This document shows, one piece after another, positions 1-7,867 of a stretch of DNA of 64,000 nt (its first letter is position 1; each line of letters starts with the position of its first letter). Under the pieces are notes generated by a model. It had not been told where the DNA came from. It did not search any database and saw nothing but the letters and a program-made list of their open reading frames with translations. The stretch comes from WJMT01 sp964624145 (lineage in GTDB: Bacteria; Acidobacteriota; Aminicenantia; Aminicenantales; Aminicenantaceae). The position numbers and the translations under genes are program-made. The DNA is taken from the NCBI GenBank assembly GCA_964624145.1, contig CAZUXT010000001.1, forward strand, positions 124,001-188,000, read 5' to 3'.

Positions 1-1
1 G

Positions 2-895
2 GTTTTTGTCTCCTCCGGGAGAGTCTATGAATTAAACTTTGACGGAGGACTGGATGCCTCTGAATATTCCGGAGAGATGCCTGAAGCTCAATTGTTCTGG
101 GCACTCAAGAAGAACAATTCCCTGTCTCCTCTCATTCCCGATTTTGACAGGGAATCAGACCCCCTTGACAGGGATATAGAATACAGGATCCAAGATACTC
201 TGGAAGCTTTAAATAACGCCAAAAAGCTGCCTTATGAGCCTGTCCTGATCTATGGAAACAAGGTCTATCAAATATCCGGAGGATACTTTGAAACAAAGGA
301 ATGGAATGGGGAACAACAGGACAGTCCGAGGCTCTGCTGGCTTAAAGACAATGAGATAAAAAACCTGGTTTCTGAATTCAATCTGAATGCCATTAAGGAA
401 ACCGTGGGTTACTCCGAACTTCTTACTGAGGAGCAGGTGAAGAAAATCCTCACAGCCCTTTCTGAAGCAAACAAAGAATATGTTTATATATCCAACGGGA
501 AGATGTGGAGGATCAACCGGCAGGGTTTTCTGGAAGCCTCCGAACATCCGGCTGCAGAACCTGTCTTATGGCCCCTGGCCCATCAGGTAAGGCCTGTCCA
601 GCAATCCCTTGGAATCAACGGATGTTCAGACTGCCACTCATGGAATTCGAATTTTTTCTTCGCTGATGTAACGGCTTCGGGCCCTCTAAATACAAAAAAT
701 CCGGTTGAGCGCTCCGCTCATTCCTTTATGGGATTGGGTGGCCTTTATCAAAAAATATTCGGCCTTTCCTTTTATGCCCGTCCTTTTTTAAAGGCCCTTC
801 TCTTTATCGCCGCACTTTTCCTGGGATCTATCCTTATCATAATGTTCGTAAAAACTATGGGCTTTCTCACAGGCCTGCTTGAGAAAAGGAGATAA
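2..895 (+). CDS. haem-c-binding repeat protein with C-terminal membrane anchor (5' partial)
   Basis: The frame is open to the window edge, so the true N-terminus is missing and 297 residues are visible. Numbered from the Met at 77, a CSDCH (CxxCH) covalent haem-c motif lies at residues 183-187, followed by a hydrophobic segment (about 238-260) and a short basic tail, so this is probably a periplasmic protein anchored at its C-terminus. Upstream of the haem motif a unit with the pattern V-Y-x-x-G-(K/R)-V/M-Y/W recurs at residues -24, 56 and 136, an 80-residue period. The stretch before and after the motif (HQVRPVQQSLG, FFF) resembles the last haem segment of multihaem cytochromes, which is inference. 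It is followed after 6 bases by a membrane cytochrome-b-like gene and then apbE, so a role in extracytoplasmic electron transfer is likely. Its start and any further haem sites lie outside the window. Confidence 0.75.
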   Translation, partial: VFVSSGRVYELNFDGGLDASEYSGEMPEAQLFWALKKNNSLSPLIPDFDRESDPLDRDIEYRIQDTLEALNNAKKLPYEPVLIYGNKVYQISGGYFETKEWNGEQQDSPRLCWLKDNEIKNLVSEFNLNAIKETVGYSELLTEEQVKKILTALSEANKEYVYISNGKMWRINRQGFLEASEHPAAEPVLWPLAHQVRPVQQSLGINGCSDCHSWNSNFFFADVTASGPLNTKNPVERSAHSFMGLGGLYQKIFGLSFYARPFLKALLFIAALFLGSILIIMFVKTMGFLTGLLEKRR

Positions 896-901
896 ATCCA
901 C

Positions 902-1540
902 ATGTTCTCAATGATAAGTTCCGCTCTCTTTATATTGGTGGCCGCTTTCCTGATATACTTCAGTTACACAAAACAGAAAAAGGCCAATAAAGAAAGCCCG
1001 GATAAAAAGCAAGTCCCAAATTTTTCAGGCTGGCTTATCAAAGGATTCCGTTCTTTTTTTAAAACTTCCCTTAAGGACCGGATAAAAAAAATCGACCGGA
1101 AATATCTCATCTCAGAACGATCCATAACCGAAAAAATTATCTGGGGAGGCCTTTTGCTCAGTTTCCTTTATCTTTTCCTGAGCGGATTCTTTTTCTCTCT
1201 CTTCAGTCTGCACCGGATGTTTGGAATCCCTCTTATGTTTCATATCGTGCTTGGCGGCCTTTTTGCACTGTTTCTTTGTGTTTGTTTGTTTCTCTCTGCC
1301 AAAAAGTTCAGCTCTCCATTGTCATTCAGCTTCGAAAATATCCTCTTCTGGGTTTTCATGCTATCCGGCCTTTTTCTTGCCGGCACTTCCTTATGCATGA
1401 TGTTCCCCCTCTTTACGTACCGAACACAGCTTTTCCTCTTCGAGCTTCACAGATACAGCGCGCTCACAGCGACTCTTAGCGCTGTCCTCTTTCTGTACAC
1501 GGCTTTCTCAAAAAATGAAAAAAGAAAAAATCGGGGATAA
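902..1540 (+). CDS. membrane cytochrome-b-like protein, five predicted TM helices
   Basis: The protein has 212 residues: an N-terminal hydrophobic helix (about 4-22), a basic cytoplasmic-type linker (25-75), and four more helices (about 79-101, 108-131, 146-168, 180-202). Histidines suited to axial haem-b ligation lie at or near helix ends: H104, H114 and H183 (in ELHRYSA). The start at 902 is preceded by AAGGAG with a 10-base spacer. The stop overlaps the start of apbE by 26 bases, so the two are probably translated together. The context (haem-c protein upstream, ApbE downstream) suggests a quinol or membrane electron carrier feeding a flavinylated or haem protein outside the membrane. I do not recognise the exact family; haem binding is inferred from the histidines and the neighbours. 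Confidence 0.65.
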   Translation: MFSMISSALFILVAAFLIYFSYTKQKKANKESPDKKQVPNFSGWLIKGFRSFFKTSLKDRIKKIDRKYLISERSITEKIIWGGLLLSFLYLFLSGFFFSLFSLHRMFGIPLMFHIVLGGLFALFLCVCLFLSAKKFSSPLSFSFENILFWVFMLSGLFLAGTSLCMMFPLFTYRTQLFLFELHRYSALTATLSAVLFLYTAFSKNEKRKNRG

Positions 1541-2411
1541 GTCCGTTCTCCGTTTTTCCCACGAGGCCATGGGAACCCTTTTTGAAATCCTTCTCATTGA
1601 TAGAGACCAGGATTATTTCCGGCAGGTCTCACAGGCTGTTTTTAAGGAAATAGACAGATTAGAGCGCCTGCTCTCCCGGTTCGATCCGAGCAGTGACATC
1701 GGACAGATAAACAATCTGAGACCAGGGCAGTCCTGCGCTGTTCAGGTGGATGTGTTTGAATGCCTTCAAAAAGCATGCCGTATCCAGCATGAGACCGGGG
1801 ACGCCTTTGCCATAAATTATGCTTCCTCTCTGCGATACCTAAAGAAGCAAAAAACAGCCGGCCTCCCTTTAAAGATGTTCCTTTCCCCGGGGAGATTTAA
1901 CGTATCCTTTGAAAAAAGAGAGGATTTCTCAGGAACAGAAAGCCTCAAGCTCGACCTGGGGGGCATCGGCAAGGGTTTTGCCCTGGACAAAGCCGCGGGC
2001 CTTTTGCTGGACTGGGATGTCTCCGAAGCCCTGCTCCACAGCGGCACCAGTACGGCACTGGCCGTAGGAGCTCCCAGGGGTAAGGAAGGATGGGCCGTAG
2101 GCGTCACAGGAAACGGGAGCGGTCCATTTGTTCCCGGTAAAATCATGGTCAAAAACCGCGCTGTCAGCGGCTCTGGAAAGCAGGTAAAAGGGGAACACAT
2201 CATCAATCCCAGAACAGGAGCCCCTGCCTCAGGTCATGAGGCCGCATGGGTGTCTCATCCCTCCGCAGCCACAGCCGATGCCCTGTCCACGGCTTTTATG
2301 GTGATGAAGACCCAGGAAGTCAAGACATTCTGCCTCAAAAACAAGCAGGTCTGGGCCGCTGTGTTAACAAATGAAGGGCGCTATAAAATTTTTAACCAAA
2401 ATAGTATATAA
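1515..2411 (+). CDS. apbE: FAD:protein FMN transferase (ApbE family)
   Basis: ApbE enzymes transfer FMN from FAD to a Thr/Ser in extracytoplasmic redox proteins (such as NqrB/C or RnfD/G), using Mg2+. Family landmarks visible in the 298 residues: the N-terminal MGT (19-21), LDLGGIGKGFALD (146-158), HSGTSTAL (175-182, the flavin-binding S-G-x-S/T region), HIINPRTG (228-235) and ATADALSTA (252-260, the metal-binding D-A region). The length is normal for the soluble domain, but no signal peptide or lipobox is visible, whereas many ApbE proteins are exported lipoproteins; the enzyme may therefore act in the cytoplasm or use another N-terminus. It overlaps the cytochrome-b-like gene by 26 bases. 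No D-G-x-T-G-A-T flavinylation motif occurs in the visible neighbours, so the target probably lies upstream of the window. Confidence 0.93.
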   Translation: MKKEKIGDKSVLRFSHEAMGTLFEILLIDRDQDYFRQVSQAVFKEIDRLERLLSRFDPSSDIGQINNLRPGQSCAVQVDVFECLQKACRIQHETGDAFAINYASSLRYLKKQKTAGLPLKMFLSPGRFNVSFEKREDFSGTESLKLDLGGIGKGFALDKAAGLLLDWDVSEALLHSGTSTALAVGAPRGKEGWAVGVTGNGSGPFVPGKIMVKNRAVSGSGKQVKGEHIINPRTGAPASGHEAAWVSHPSAATADALSTAFMVMKTQEVKTFCLKNKQVWAAVLTNEGRYKIFNQNSI

Positions 2412-2432
2412 TGACTTTTAAAGGAGTGTGTC

Positions 2433-3122
2433 ATGATAAAGAGAATTTGTTTATCCCTCTTCACAGTGATCCTCTTTCTGTCCTTTTCCGGAGTCACAGG
2501 ATTATCCGGTGAGGTAAAACAGGATGAAAAAGAAGTCCTGGAACTGGAGCTTCCCAAACCCATGTTCGTGGGGACACCCACCAATATCCGCACGCCAAAC
2601 CTTGAGAAGATAACAGGAAAAAGGCGGGGTCCGTTTTATGTTCCCAAAGGAACCAAGCTCCTTTCTCTCGATAAACCCGTGACCTCCAGCGATATGATGC
2701 CCATCATAGGAGAGATCGAATACGTGACAGACGGAGAAAAATCAGGAGAAGCCGGTTATTATGTGGAGCTCGGTCCGGGTTCCCAGTACGTTCAGATAGA
2801 CCTGGGCGCCTCTTATACCATGCATGCCATACTTGTGTGGCATTACCACAGCCAGGCCAGGGTGTACAGAGATGTGGTAGTGCAGGTAAGTGATGACCCT
2901 GATTTTATATCTGAAGTCAAAACCGTCTTCAACAACGACCATGACAACTCTTCCGGACTGGGGATAGGAAGGGACAAGGAATATATCGAGACCAATGAAG
3001 GACGGCTCATGGATCCAAGGGGAGTCAGCGGGCGCTATGTGCGGCTTTACAGCGGCGGCAACACATCCAATGATATGAACCATTATGTTGAAGTGGAGGT
3101 CTACGGCACTGAGGTGAAATGA
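2433..3122 (+). CDS. secreted discoidin (F5/8 type C)-like protein
   Basis: The 229-residue protein has an N-terminal signal peptide (about 1-26) and a C-terminal beta-sandwich segment from about residue 75. The pattern YVQIDLGASYTMHAILVWHY, V..VQVSDDPDF, and GRYVRLYSGG followed by VEVEVYG is that of discoidin / F5/8 type C carbohydrate- or surface-binding domains. There is no catalytic signature. A strong AAAGGAG lies 6 bases before the ATG, and a TATAAT at 2407-2412 overlaps the apbE stop, so the gene may have its own promoter as well as read-through. The 3' end overlaps the next gene by ATGA, which couples it to the Agl23-type glycosyltransferase. The role is probably glycan or ligand binding outside the cell; the ligand is unknown. 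Confidence 0.75.
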   Translation: MIKRICLSLFTVILFLSFSGVTGLSGEVKQDEKEVLELELPKPMFVGTPTNIRTPNLEKITGKRRGPFYVPKGTKLLSLDKPVTSSDMMPIIGEIEYVTDGEKSGEAGYYVELGPGSQYVQIDLGASYTMHAILVWHYHSQARVYRDVVVQVSDDPDFISEVKTVFNNDHDNSSGLGIGRDKEYIETNEGRLMDPRGVSGRYVRLYSGGNTSNDMNHYVEVEVYGTEVK

Positions 3123-4672
3123 GCAAAAAAGTTTTTGCCGGCCTGTTTGCCCTCATAGTGCTGCTGGGATTGTTCTTTCGCTTCTCTCAACTCGATCTTC
3201 GTCCCATGCATCATGACGAGGCGAATCAGGCTGTCAAATTCGGCGCTCTTCTGGAAAGAGGAGAATACACATACGATCATTTTGACCACCACGGACCTTC
3301 TCTCTATTATTTGACCCTCCCTCTGGCCCTGGCCTCCACAGGAAAAGACTTTGCCGATCTCAACGAAAGCACGCTCCGTTTTCTGCCGGCCCTCTTCGGA
3401 TCAGGACTCCTTCTTCTCCTTCTCCTTCTAAAGAGCCGGTTGGGCTCAAAGGCGGTTCTGTTTTCTGCTCTTTTTATAAGCCTCTCTCCCATAATGGTTT
3501 TTTTCAGCCGCTTTTACATTCAGGAAATGCTTCTCGCCTTTTTTACCCTCGGATTTATCATATCCCTATGGCTGAGCCTGGATACAAAAAAAATTCACTG
3601 GTATATAACAGCCGGATTCATGGCCGGCTTTATGTTCGCCACCAAGGAGACCTCCCTTATCCTCTTCGGTTCCCTGCTTGGTGCACTCATTCTTTTAAAG
3701 TTTTTCTACCCCTCCGGGTCAAAGAGCCAACACATCTCCCCTTCCCTCTTTTCACGTAATATTCTTTTTTTTCTCGGAGCGGCCTTTTCTGTCTGGCTGC
3801 TTTTCTATTCCTCCTTTTTCCACAACATAAACGGACTCTGGGACTCCATTCGTTCTTTAGGAGTCTATTTCAAGCGCGCCGGTGAGGCCGGAGCGCACGC
3901 TCATCCCTGGTATTACTATCTCAAAATGCTGGCCTTTTCTCAATACGGTAACGGACCTCTGTGGAGCGAGGCTCTGGTCCTGGTTTCTGCCCTCATAGGG
4001 AGTGTCTCCGCATTCACCAAAAAGGCCAAAGCGCGCCATGATGCCGCTTTTATCCGCTTTGTCTTTTTCTATACCCTCCTTTCTACCCTCATTTTTTATC
4101 TTATTTCATATAAAACCCCCTGGAACATCATTCCTTTTTATCTGGGAATGCTGGTCCTCGCCGGATGCGGAATCTCCTTCCTTAGTGACTTATGCCAAAA
4201 AATCTGGCTTAAGTCAGCGGTCTTATCCTTGATTTTCATCGGAATCCTTAATCTGGGCTGGCAGAGCTGGAGGGCCAATTTTATCTATTATGCAGACGTC
4301 CGGAATCCCTATGTCTATGCGCAAACCAGTACGGATTTTCTTAACTTGATCCGCAGAGTAAACCATATTGCAGAAGTCCATCCGGAACACGAGAACATGC
4401 TGATCAAAGTGATCGCCGATCCTCATATGATATGGCCTCTTCCCTGGTATCTCCGGGAATTCAAACGGGTGGGTTACTGGGCGGAAACCGAAGAGGCGGG
4501 GACCATCGCAGGAACACCCGTTATTATCAGCTCCATAGAACAAACAGAACAAATCTGGCCTTTGATCCGGGACCAGTATTTATCCGAATTTTACGGGCTG
4601 AGGAATGAAGTGCTACTGTCCGTCCATATAAGACTTGATCTATGGGACCGTTTTCTCGAAAATAGGCGCTGA
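3119..4672 (+). CDS. Agl23-like membrane glycosyltransferase (TIGR03663 family)
   Basis: A 517-residue polytopic membrane protein with roughly eleven hydrophobic helices and a soluble C-terminal tail from about residue 420. The first outer loop carries LRPMHHDEANQAVKFG (about 27-42), the acidic D-E motif typical of GT-C glycosyltransferases, and the conserved DHHGPSLYYLTLP. Both match the TIGR03663 'flippase activity-associated protein Agl23' family. Proteins of this fold move sugars from polyprenyl-phosphate donors onto acceptors on the outer face of the membrane. The start overlaps the stop of the discoidin-like gene (ATGA), and GAGGTGA in that overlap serves as ribosome site. The GT2 directly downstream is a candidate enzyme for making the polyprenyl-phosphate sugar donor. 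Confidence 0.85.
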   Translation: MSKKVFAGLFALIVLLGLFFRFSQLDLRPMHHDEANQAVKFGALLERGEYTYDHFDHHGPSLYYLTLPLALASTGKDFADLNESTLRFLPALFGSGLLLLLLLLKSRLGSKAVLFSALFISLSPIMVFFSRFYIQEMLLAFFTLGFIISLWLSLDTKKIHWYITAGFMAGFMFATKETSLILFGSLLGALILLKFFYPSGSKSQHISPSLFSRNILFFLGAAFSVWLLFYSSFFHNINGLWDSIRSLGVYFKRAGEAGAHAHPWYYYLKMLAFSQYGNGPLWSEALVLVSALIGSVSAFTKKAKARHDAAFIRFVFFYTLLSTLIFYLISYKTPWNIIPFYLGMLVLAGCGISFLSDLCQKIWLKSAVLSLIFIGILNLGWQSWRANFIYYADVRNPYVYAQTSTDFLNLIRRVNHIAEVHPEHENMLIKVIADPHMIWPLPWYLREFKRVGYWAETEEAGTIAGTPVIISSIEQTEQIWPLIRDQYLSEFYGLRNEVLLSVHIRLDLWDRFLENRR

Positions 4673-4673
4673 A

Positions 4674-5405
4674 ATGACTGAACTTTCAATTGTGATCCCG
4701 GCGTTTAATGAAGAAAACAAAATCAAAAAAGATGTAGAGGAAGCCGCCTTTTTTCTAAAGGAACACTGCACAAAGGGAGAAGTCATTGTCGTGGATGACG
4801 GAAGCCGTGACAACACTTCTGCCGCTGCTTCCAAAGCTCAAACAAGCCCCTCGGTCGAAGTGAAAGTCATCCGGCTTGAGAAAAACAAAGGCAAAGGCTT
4901 TGCGGTAAAAACAGGAATACTGGCATCCAAAGGTGAAATCGTGATTTTTGCGGACAGCGGGACCTGCATCCCCTATAGAAACGCCCTTCCCCCTATCAAG
5001 AAAATAAAGGCTGGAGAAGTGGATATCGCCCTGGCATCCCGCTACGCCAAAGGCACAGTCATCCGCAGAAAGCGCCCTCTCCCCAGGCGCATCCTTTCCA
5101 GACTCTTTCACTGGGCTGCGGTTTTAATAGCCGGTCTTCCCAAAAAAATCACAGACTCTCAATGCGGATTTAAAATTTATAATGGAGACACCGCCAGAGA
5201 GCTCTACAGTCAGTGTGGGCTCCACGGTTTTCTTTTTGACCTGGAGATATTGATCCGGGCCCTCAGGCAAGGCTACAGCATCACTGAATTTCCTGTGGAA
5301 TGGACCTGCGACCTGGACTCCCGCCTGCGGCCAGCCTCTGAAGCCAGAGAGGTGCTCAGAGACCTTTTTAAGGTAAGAAAGATCGGCAAAAAAGAGGAAT
5401 CCTAA
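4674..5405 (+). CDS. family 2 glycosyltransferase, polyprenyl/dolichyl-phosphate sugar synthase type
   Basis: A 243-residue single-domain GT-A fold with no C-terminal membrane helices. Visible motifs are SIVIPAFNEE (4-13), VVDDGSRDNT (nucleotide-sugar binding), an acidic site IFADSGT where DPM1/ALG5-type enzymes have DADxxT, and DSQCGFKIY plus a late LDSRLRP. The start at 4674 was chosen because it lies one base after the Agl23 stop and opens directly on the GT2 core; an earlier in-frame ATG at 4635 would sit deep inside Agl23. Members of this family usually load a sugar onto a polyprenyl phosphate on the inner face of the membrane, which fits supply of donor for the upstream GT-C protein. 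The first Asp of the usual DxD is Phe here, so the metal-binding details are uncertain. Confidence 0.82.
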   Translation: MTELSIVIPAFNEENKIKKDVEEAAFFLKEHCTKGEVIVVDDGSRDNTSAAASKAQTSPSVEVKVIRLEKNKGKGFAVKTGILASKGEIVIFADSGTCIPYRNALPPIKKIKAGEVDIALASRYAKGTVIRRKRPLPRRILSRLFHWAAVLIAGLPKKITDSQCGFKIYNGDTARELYSQCGLHGFLFDLEILIRALRQGYSITEFPVEWTCDLDSRLRPASEAREVLRDLFKVRKIGKKEES

Positions 5406-5407
5406 GT

Positions 5408-5437
5408 TTGACAGGGCTTTCTTCTTATGTGTATTAT
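5408..5437 (+). promoter_or_regulatory. candidate sigma-70 promoter for the MFS gene
   Basis: TTGACA at 5408-5413 and TATTAT at 5432-5437 are separated by 18 bases, just after the GT2 stop. The predicted transcript would carry a leader of about 160 bases before the TTG start of the MFS gene. That leader contains a short reading frame starting ATG at 5526 and ending about 25 bases before the MFS start. Confidence 0.4.
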
Positions 5438-5603
5438 GGGTGATGAATTCACTCAGGGAATGGCAATTTGATGAAATGGAGTGAAAATCAACAGCAACAA
5501 AAAAACCAAATTATTATCTTTCAAGATGCGCCTGATGCCTGAAAGCACGCCAGAAGAGCGCCGTGCAATTTTGATGGGCTGAGGGGCTGAAGAGGAGGAG
5601 AGT

Positions 5604-6833
5604 TTGAAACAAGAAGCGCAATTTAAAGCCTACGGCTATCGTTGGATGGTCCTTCTTGCCTTTGTCATCATTGCGGTCATGACCCAAGTCCTCTGGATCA
5701 CTTTTGCTCCTATTACGAGCGCGGCAGCACAGTTCTACCACACTTCCGACCTGATGATCGGCTTGCTGTCTGTGAGCTTCATGATCGTCTTTATCTTTGT
5801 TTTCTTTCCTTCGGCGTACGTGATCGATACCTGGGGTTTCAAAAAGGCCGTCGGCATCGGCGCTATCCTGACCGCGGTTTTCGGCCTCAGCCGTGGGATC
5901 TTCGCCTCAAACTTCACCCTTGTCCTTATCTCCCAAATCGGGATCGCCATCGGCCAGCCCTTTGTCATCGGTGCCATTACTAAAATTGCCGCCCGCTGGT
6001 TTCCGATCGAGGAGCGAACGACAGCTTCTGGATTTGGCACACTGGCCCTCTATCTCGGCCCTCTGCTGGCCATGCTTATCACGCCATTGCTAGTCCTCCG
6101 TATCGGGATAGCCAGAATGCTGTTGGCCTACGGAATCGTCTCAGCCGCCGCTGCCGTCTTTTTCCTTCTCGTGGCCCGCGAGCATCCTCCAACGCCGGCA
6201 GGACCGGATGAGCGCACCTTGATGCTCGACGGCTTCAAGTCCATGCTCCGGCAACGCGACTTCATTTTTCTTATGATCATCTTTTTCGTCGGGCTGGGCA
6301 TGTTCAACAGCGTCTCGACCTGGATAGAAGACATCATCCGGCCCCGAGGCTTTTCCATCTCTCAGGCCGGAGTGCTCGGCGGGTTGATGCTCTTGGGTGG
6401 GATCATCGGTGCCGTCATTATCTCCATCATTTCCGATCAATCCCGCCATCGCAAGCCGTTCATCATTATGGCACTCATTGGCCTTATCCCTGGCTTGATA
6501 GGAATGACGTATATAACCAGCTACTGGTTGCTGCTTCTTTCGGGTTTTGCTTTTGGATTTTTCTTACTCAGCGCTGGGCCGGTCGGCTTTCAGTACGGCG
6601 CAGAGCTCACCCATCCCGCTCCTGAAGGCACATCGAATATTCTGCTTCTTGTGGTAGGCCAGATCTCGGGCATCATATTTATCTTTGGCATGGATGCGCT
6701 CAAAGCGCCTGCCAGCGGAGAGATGACAGCCTCCCTCCTTATCCTGGCAGGACTTGCTGTCATCTGCATCGTTCTGGCCGCCATGATCCGCGAATCGCCT
6801 GTGCACAAGGGAAAACAACAGAATTTATCTTAA
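5604..6833 (+). CDS. major facilitator superfamily transporter, FLVCR-like
   Basis: 409 residues with twelve predicted membrane helices and a central loop around residue 200. The segment AARWFPIEERTTASGFGT after helix 4 and the general helix pattern resemble the FLVCR / DIRC2 branch of the MFS, whose characterised members move haem, choline or other small solutes; the substrate here cannot be told from sequence. The start is TTG at 5604, chosen because an excellent AGGAGGAG ribosome site lies just upstream and no ATG precedes helix 1. The gene stands alone between two differently organised clusters, behind a roughly 200-base leader region, and is followed by an AT-rich inverted-repeat element. 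Confidence 0.85.
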   Translation: MKQEAQFKAYGYRWMVLLAFVIIAVMTQVLWITFAPITSAAAQFYHTSDLMIGLLSVSFMIVFIFVFFPSAYVIDTWGFKKAVGIGAILTAVFGLSRGIFASNFTLVLISQIGIAIGQPFVIGAITKIAARWFPIEERTTASGFGTLALYLGPLLAMLITPLLVLRIGIARMLLAYGIVSAAAAVFFLLVAREHPPTPAGPDERTLMLDGFKSMLRQRDFIFLMIIFFVGLGMFNSVSTWIEDIIRPRGFSISQAGVLGGLMLLGGIIGAVIISIISDQSRHRKPFIIMALIGLIPGLIGMTYITSYWLLLLSGFAFGFFLLSAGPVGFQYGAELTHPAPEGTSNILLLVVGQISGIIFIFGMDALKAPASGEMTASLLILAGLAVICIVLAAMIRESPVHKGKQQNLS

Positions 6834-6843
6834 AGATGGAAAT

Positions 6844-7025
6844 TATGGGGTTGAAATTATGGTTGAAATTATGGGGTCGGACCAAGCTATAATGTTGATA
6901 TTACTATAATTAATGTTATTTTATGGGCTGTTTTTGGGGGGCAAAAGTCCCTTTTAAGAGGATAAAAATGCAATTATTTCCACTTAATTTATTGTTTATA
7001 AATAATTTACTACGGTCCGACCCCC
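6844..7025. repeat. AT-rich intergenic element with 11-bp terminal inverted repeats and a tandem repeat
   Basis: GGGGTCGGACC at 6873-6883 is perfectly complementary to GGTCCGACCCC at 7014-7024. The arms enclose about 130 bases that are strongly AT-rich and contain no gene. Immediately left of the first arm, GAAATTATGG is repeated three times at 12-14 base intervals. The element separates the convergent MFS and DUF1080 genes. It resembles a non-autonomous insertion or a REP/BIME-type palindrome left by an IS200/RAYT-type transposase; no transposase is present, and that origin is inference. Confidence 0.6.
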
Positions 7026-7067
7026 AAAATAGGTATAAAAATAGGGTGGCACCTTATGGAGCGTCCC

Positions 7068-7850
7068 CTAGAAATTACGGATCCAGATATTCCTGTAACG
7101 AACCGGGTTTCCGTGGTCCTGAAGCGAAAGAGGAAGTTTCTCCGGATGAGCTTTATAGGAAGGCCTTTTTTTCCAGGCCGTAGGACCTGTCAGCACCACA
7201 TCATGATGGATACAAACATAGTTGTGAAACACGGTCATACTGGCTGGCTCTTGCAATTGCCCGTTCTCATCAAAAAGGGGAGCCACAAATATAATATCAA
7301 AACACTGCCATTCTCCCGGAGGACGGCACACGTTAAAGAGAGGAGGATACTGCCCGTACACAGCTCCGGCCATGCCGTCCGCATAGGTCTTGTTTTCATA
7401 GTTATCCAGCACCTGCAATTCATAGAGCCCCATTAAGAAAACACCGCTGTTTCCACGGCCCTGCCCTTCTCCGGATACTTCCGCAGGCGCAGCCCATTCG
7501 ATATGGAGCTGGCAGCTTCCAAACCCTTTTTTTGTCTGGATGGAGCCTGTTTTTTTCACGACTTCCATATATCCGTTTTCCACCTTCCACTGGGCCTCGT
7601 TTCCTTTGCTGTCCTCCCATTGGGAAAGGTCTTTCCCGTCAAACAGGACTTCCGCATCAGAAGGCGCTGGAACAGGAAGAATCGAAGGGCCCGGATCCAC
7701 AACCGGGGGCAAAGGCCTGTCTTTGTCGTGTATTTTCCACTTCTTTACAGAAGCCATTTCCGAACTCACTTTTTCACTCTCCTGACAGTTAATGACAATA
7801 AAAAGAAAAAAAACAGAAACCAACAGCAAAAAACCCACTGCTTTTTTCAT
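7068..7850 (-). CDS. DUF1080 (3-keto-disaccharide hydrolase / 3-keto-glycoside-acting) lipoprotein
   Basis: 260 residues. The N-terminus is a hydrophobic export signal ending in VINC (Cys22), a plausible but non-canonical lipobox. The rest is a concanavalin-type beta-sandwich with the DUF1080 hallmarks LFDGKDLSQWED, the GRGNSGVFLMGLYELQVLDNY core, GAVYGQYPP and GEWQCFDIIF. Members studied elsewhere act on 3-keto glycosides, cleaving them by hydrolysis or elimination after an oxidoreductase has oxidised C3. The start at 7850 was chosen because it opens on the signal peptide; the longer frame would overlap the upstream gene. It is 17 bases downstream of a Tat-exported Gfo/Idh/MocA protein, so the two probably form an oxidation-plus-cleavage pair outside the cytoplasm. 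Confidence 0.88.
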   Translation of the reverse strand: MKKAVGFLLLVSVFFLFIVINCQESEKVSSEMASVKKWKIHDKDRPLPPVVDPGPSILPVPAPSDAEVLFDGKDLSQWEDSKGNEAQWKVENGYMEVVKKTGSIQTKKGFGSCQLHIEWAAPAEVSGEGQGRGNSGVFLMGLYELQVLDNYENKTYADGMAGAVYGQYPPLFNVCRPPGEWQCFDIIFVAPLFDENGQLQEPASMTVFHNYVCIHHDVVLTGPTAWKKRPSYKAHPEKLPLSLQDHGNPVRYRNIWIRNF

Positions 7851-7867
7851 GATGAACTCCTTTTGGC

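Noticed and set aside
1817..2206. 129-codon reading frame opposite apbE
   Set aside because: It is a shadow of the GC-richer apbE sequence; no ribosome site and no family likeness.
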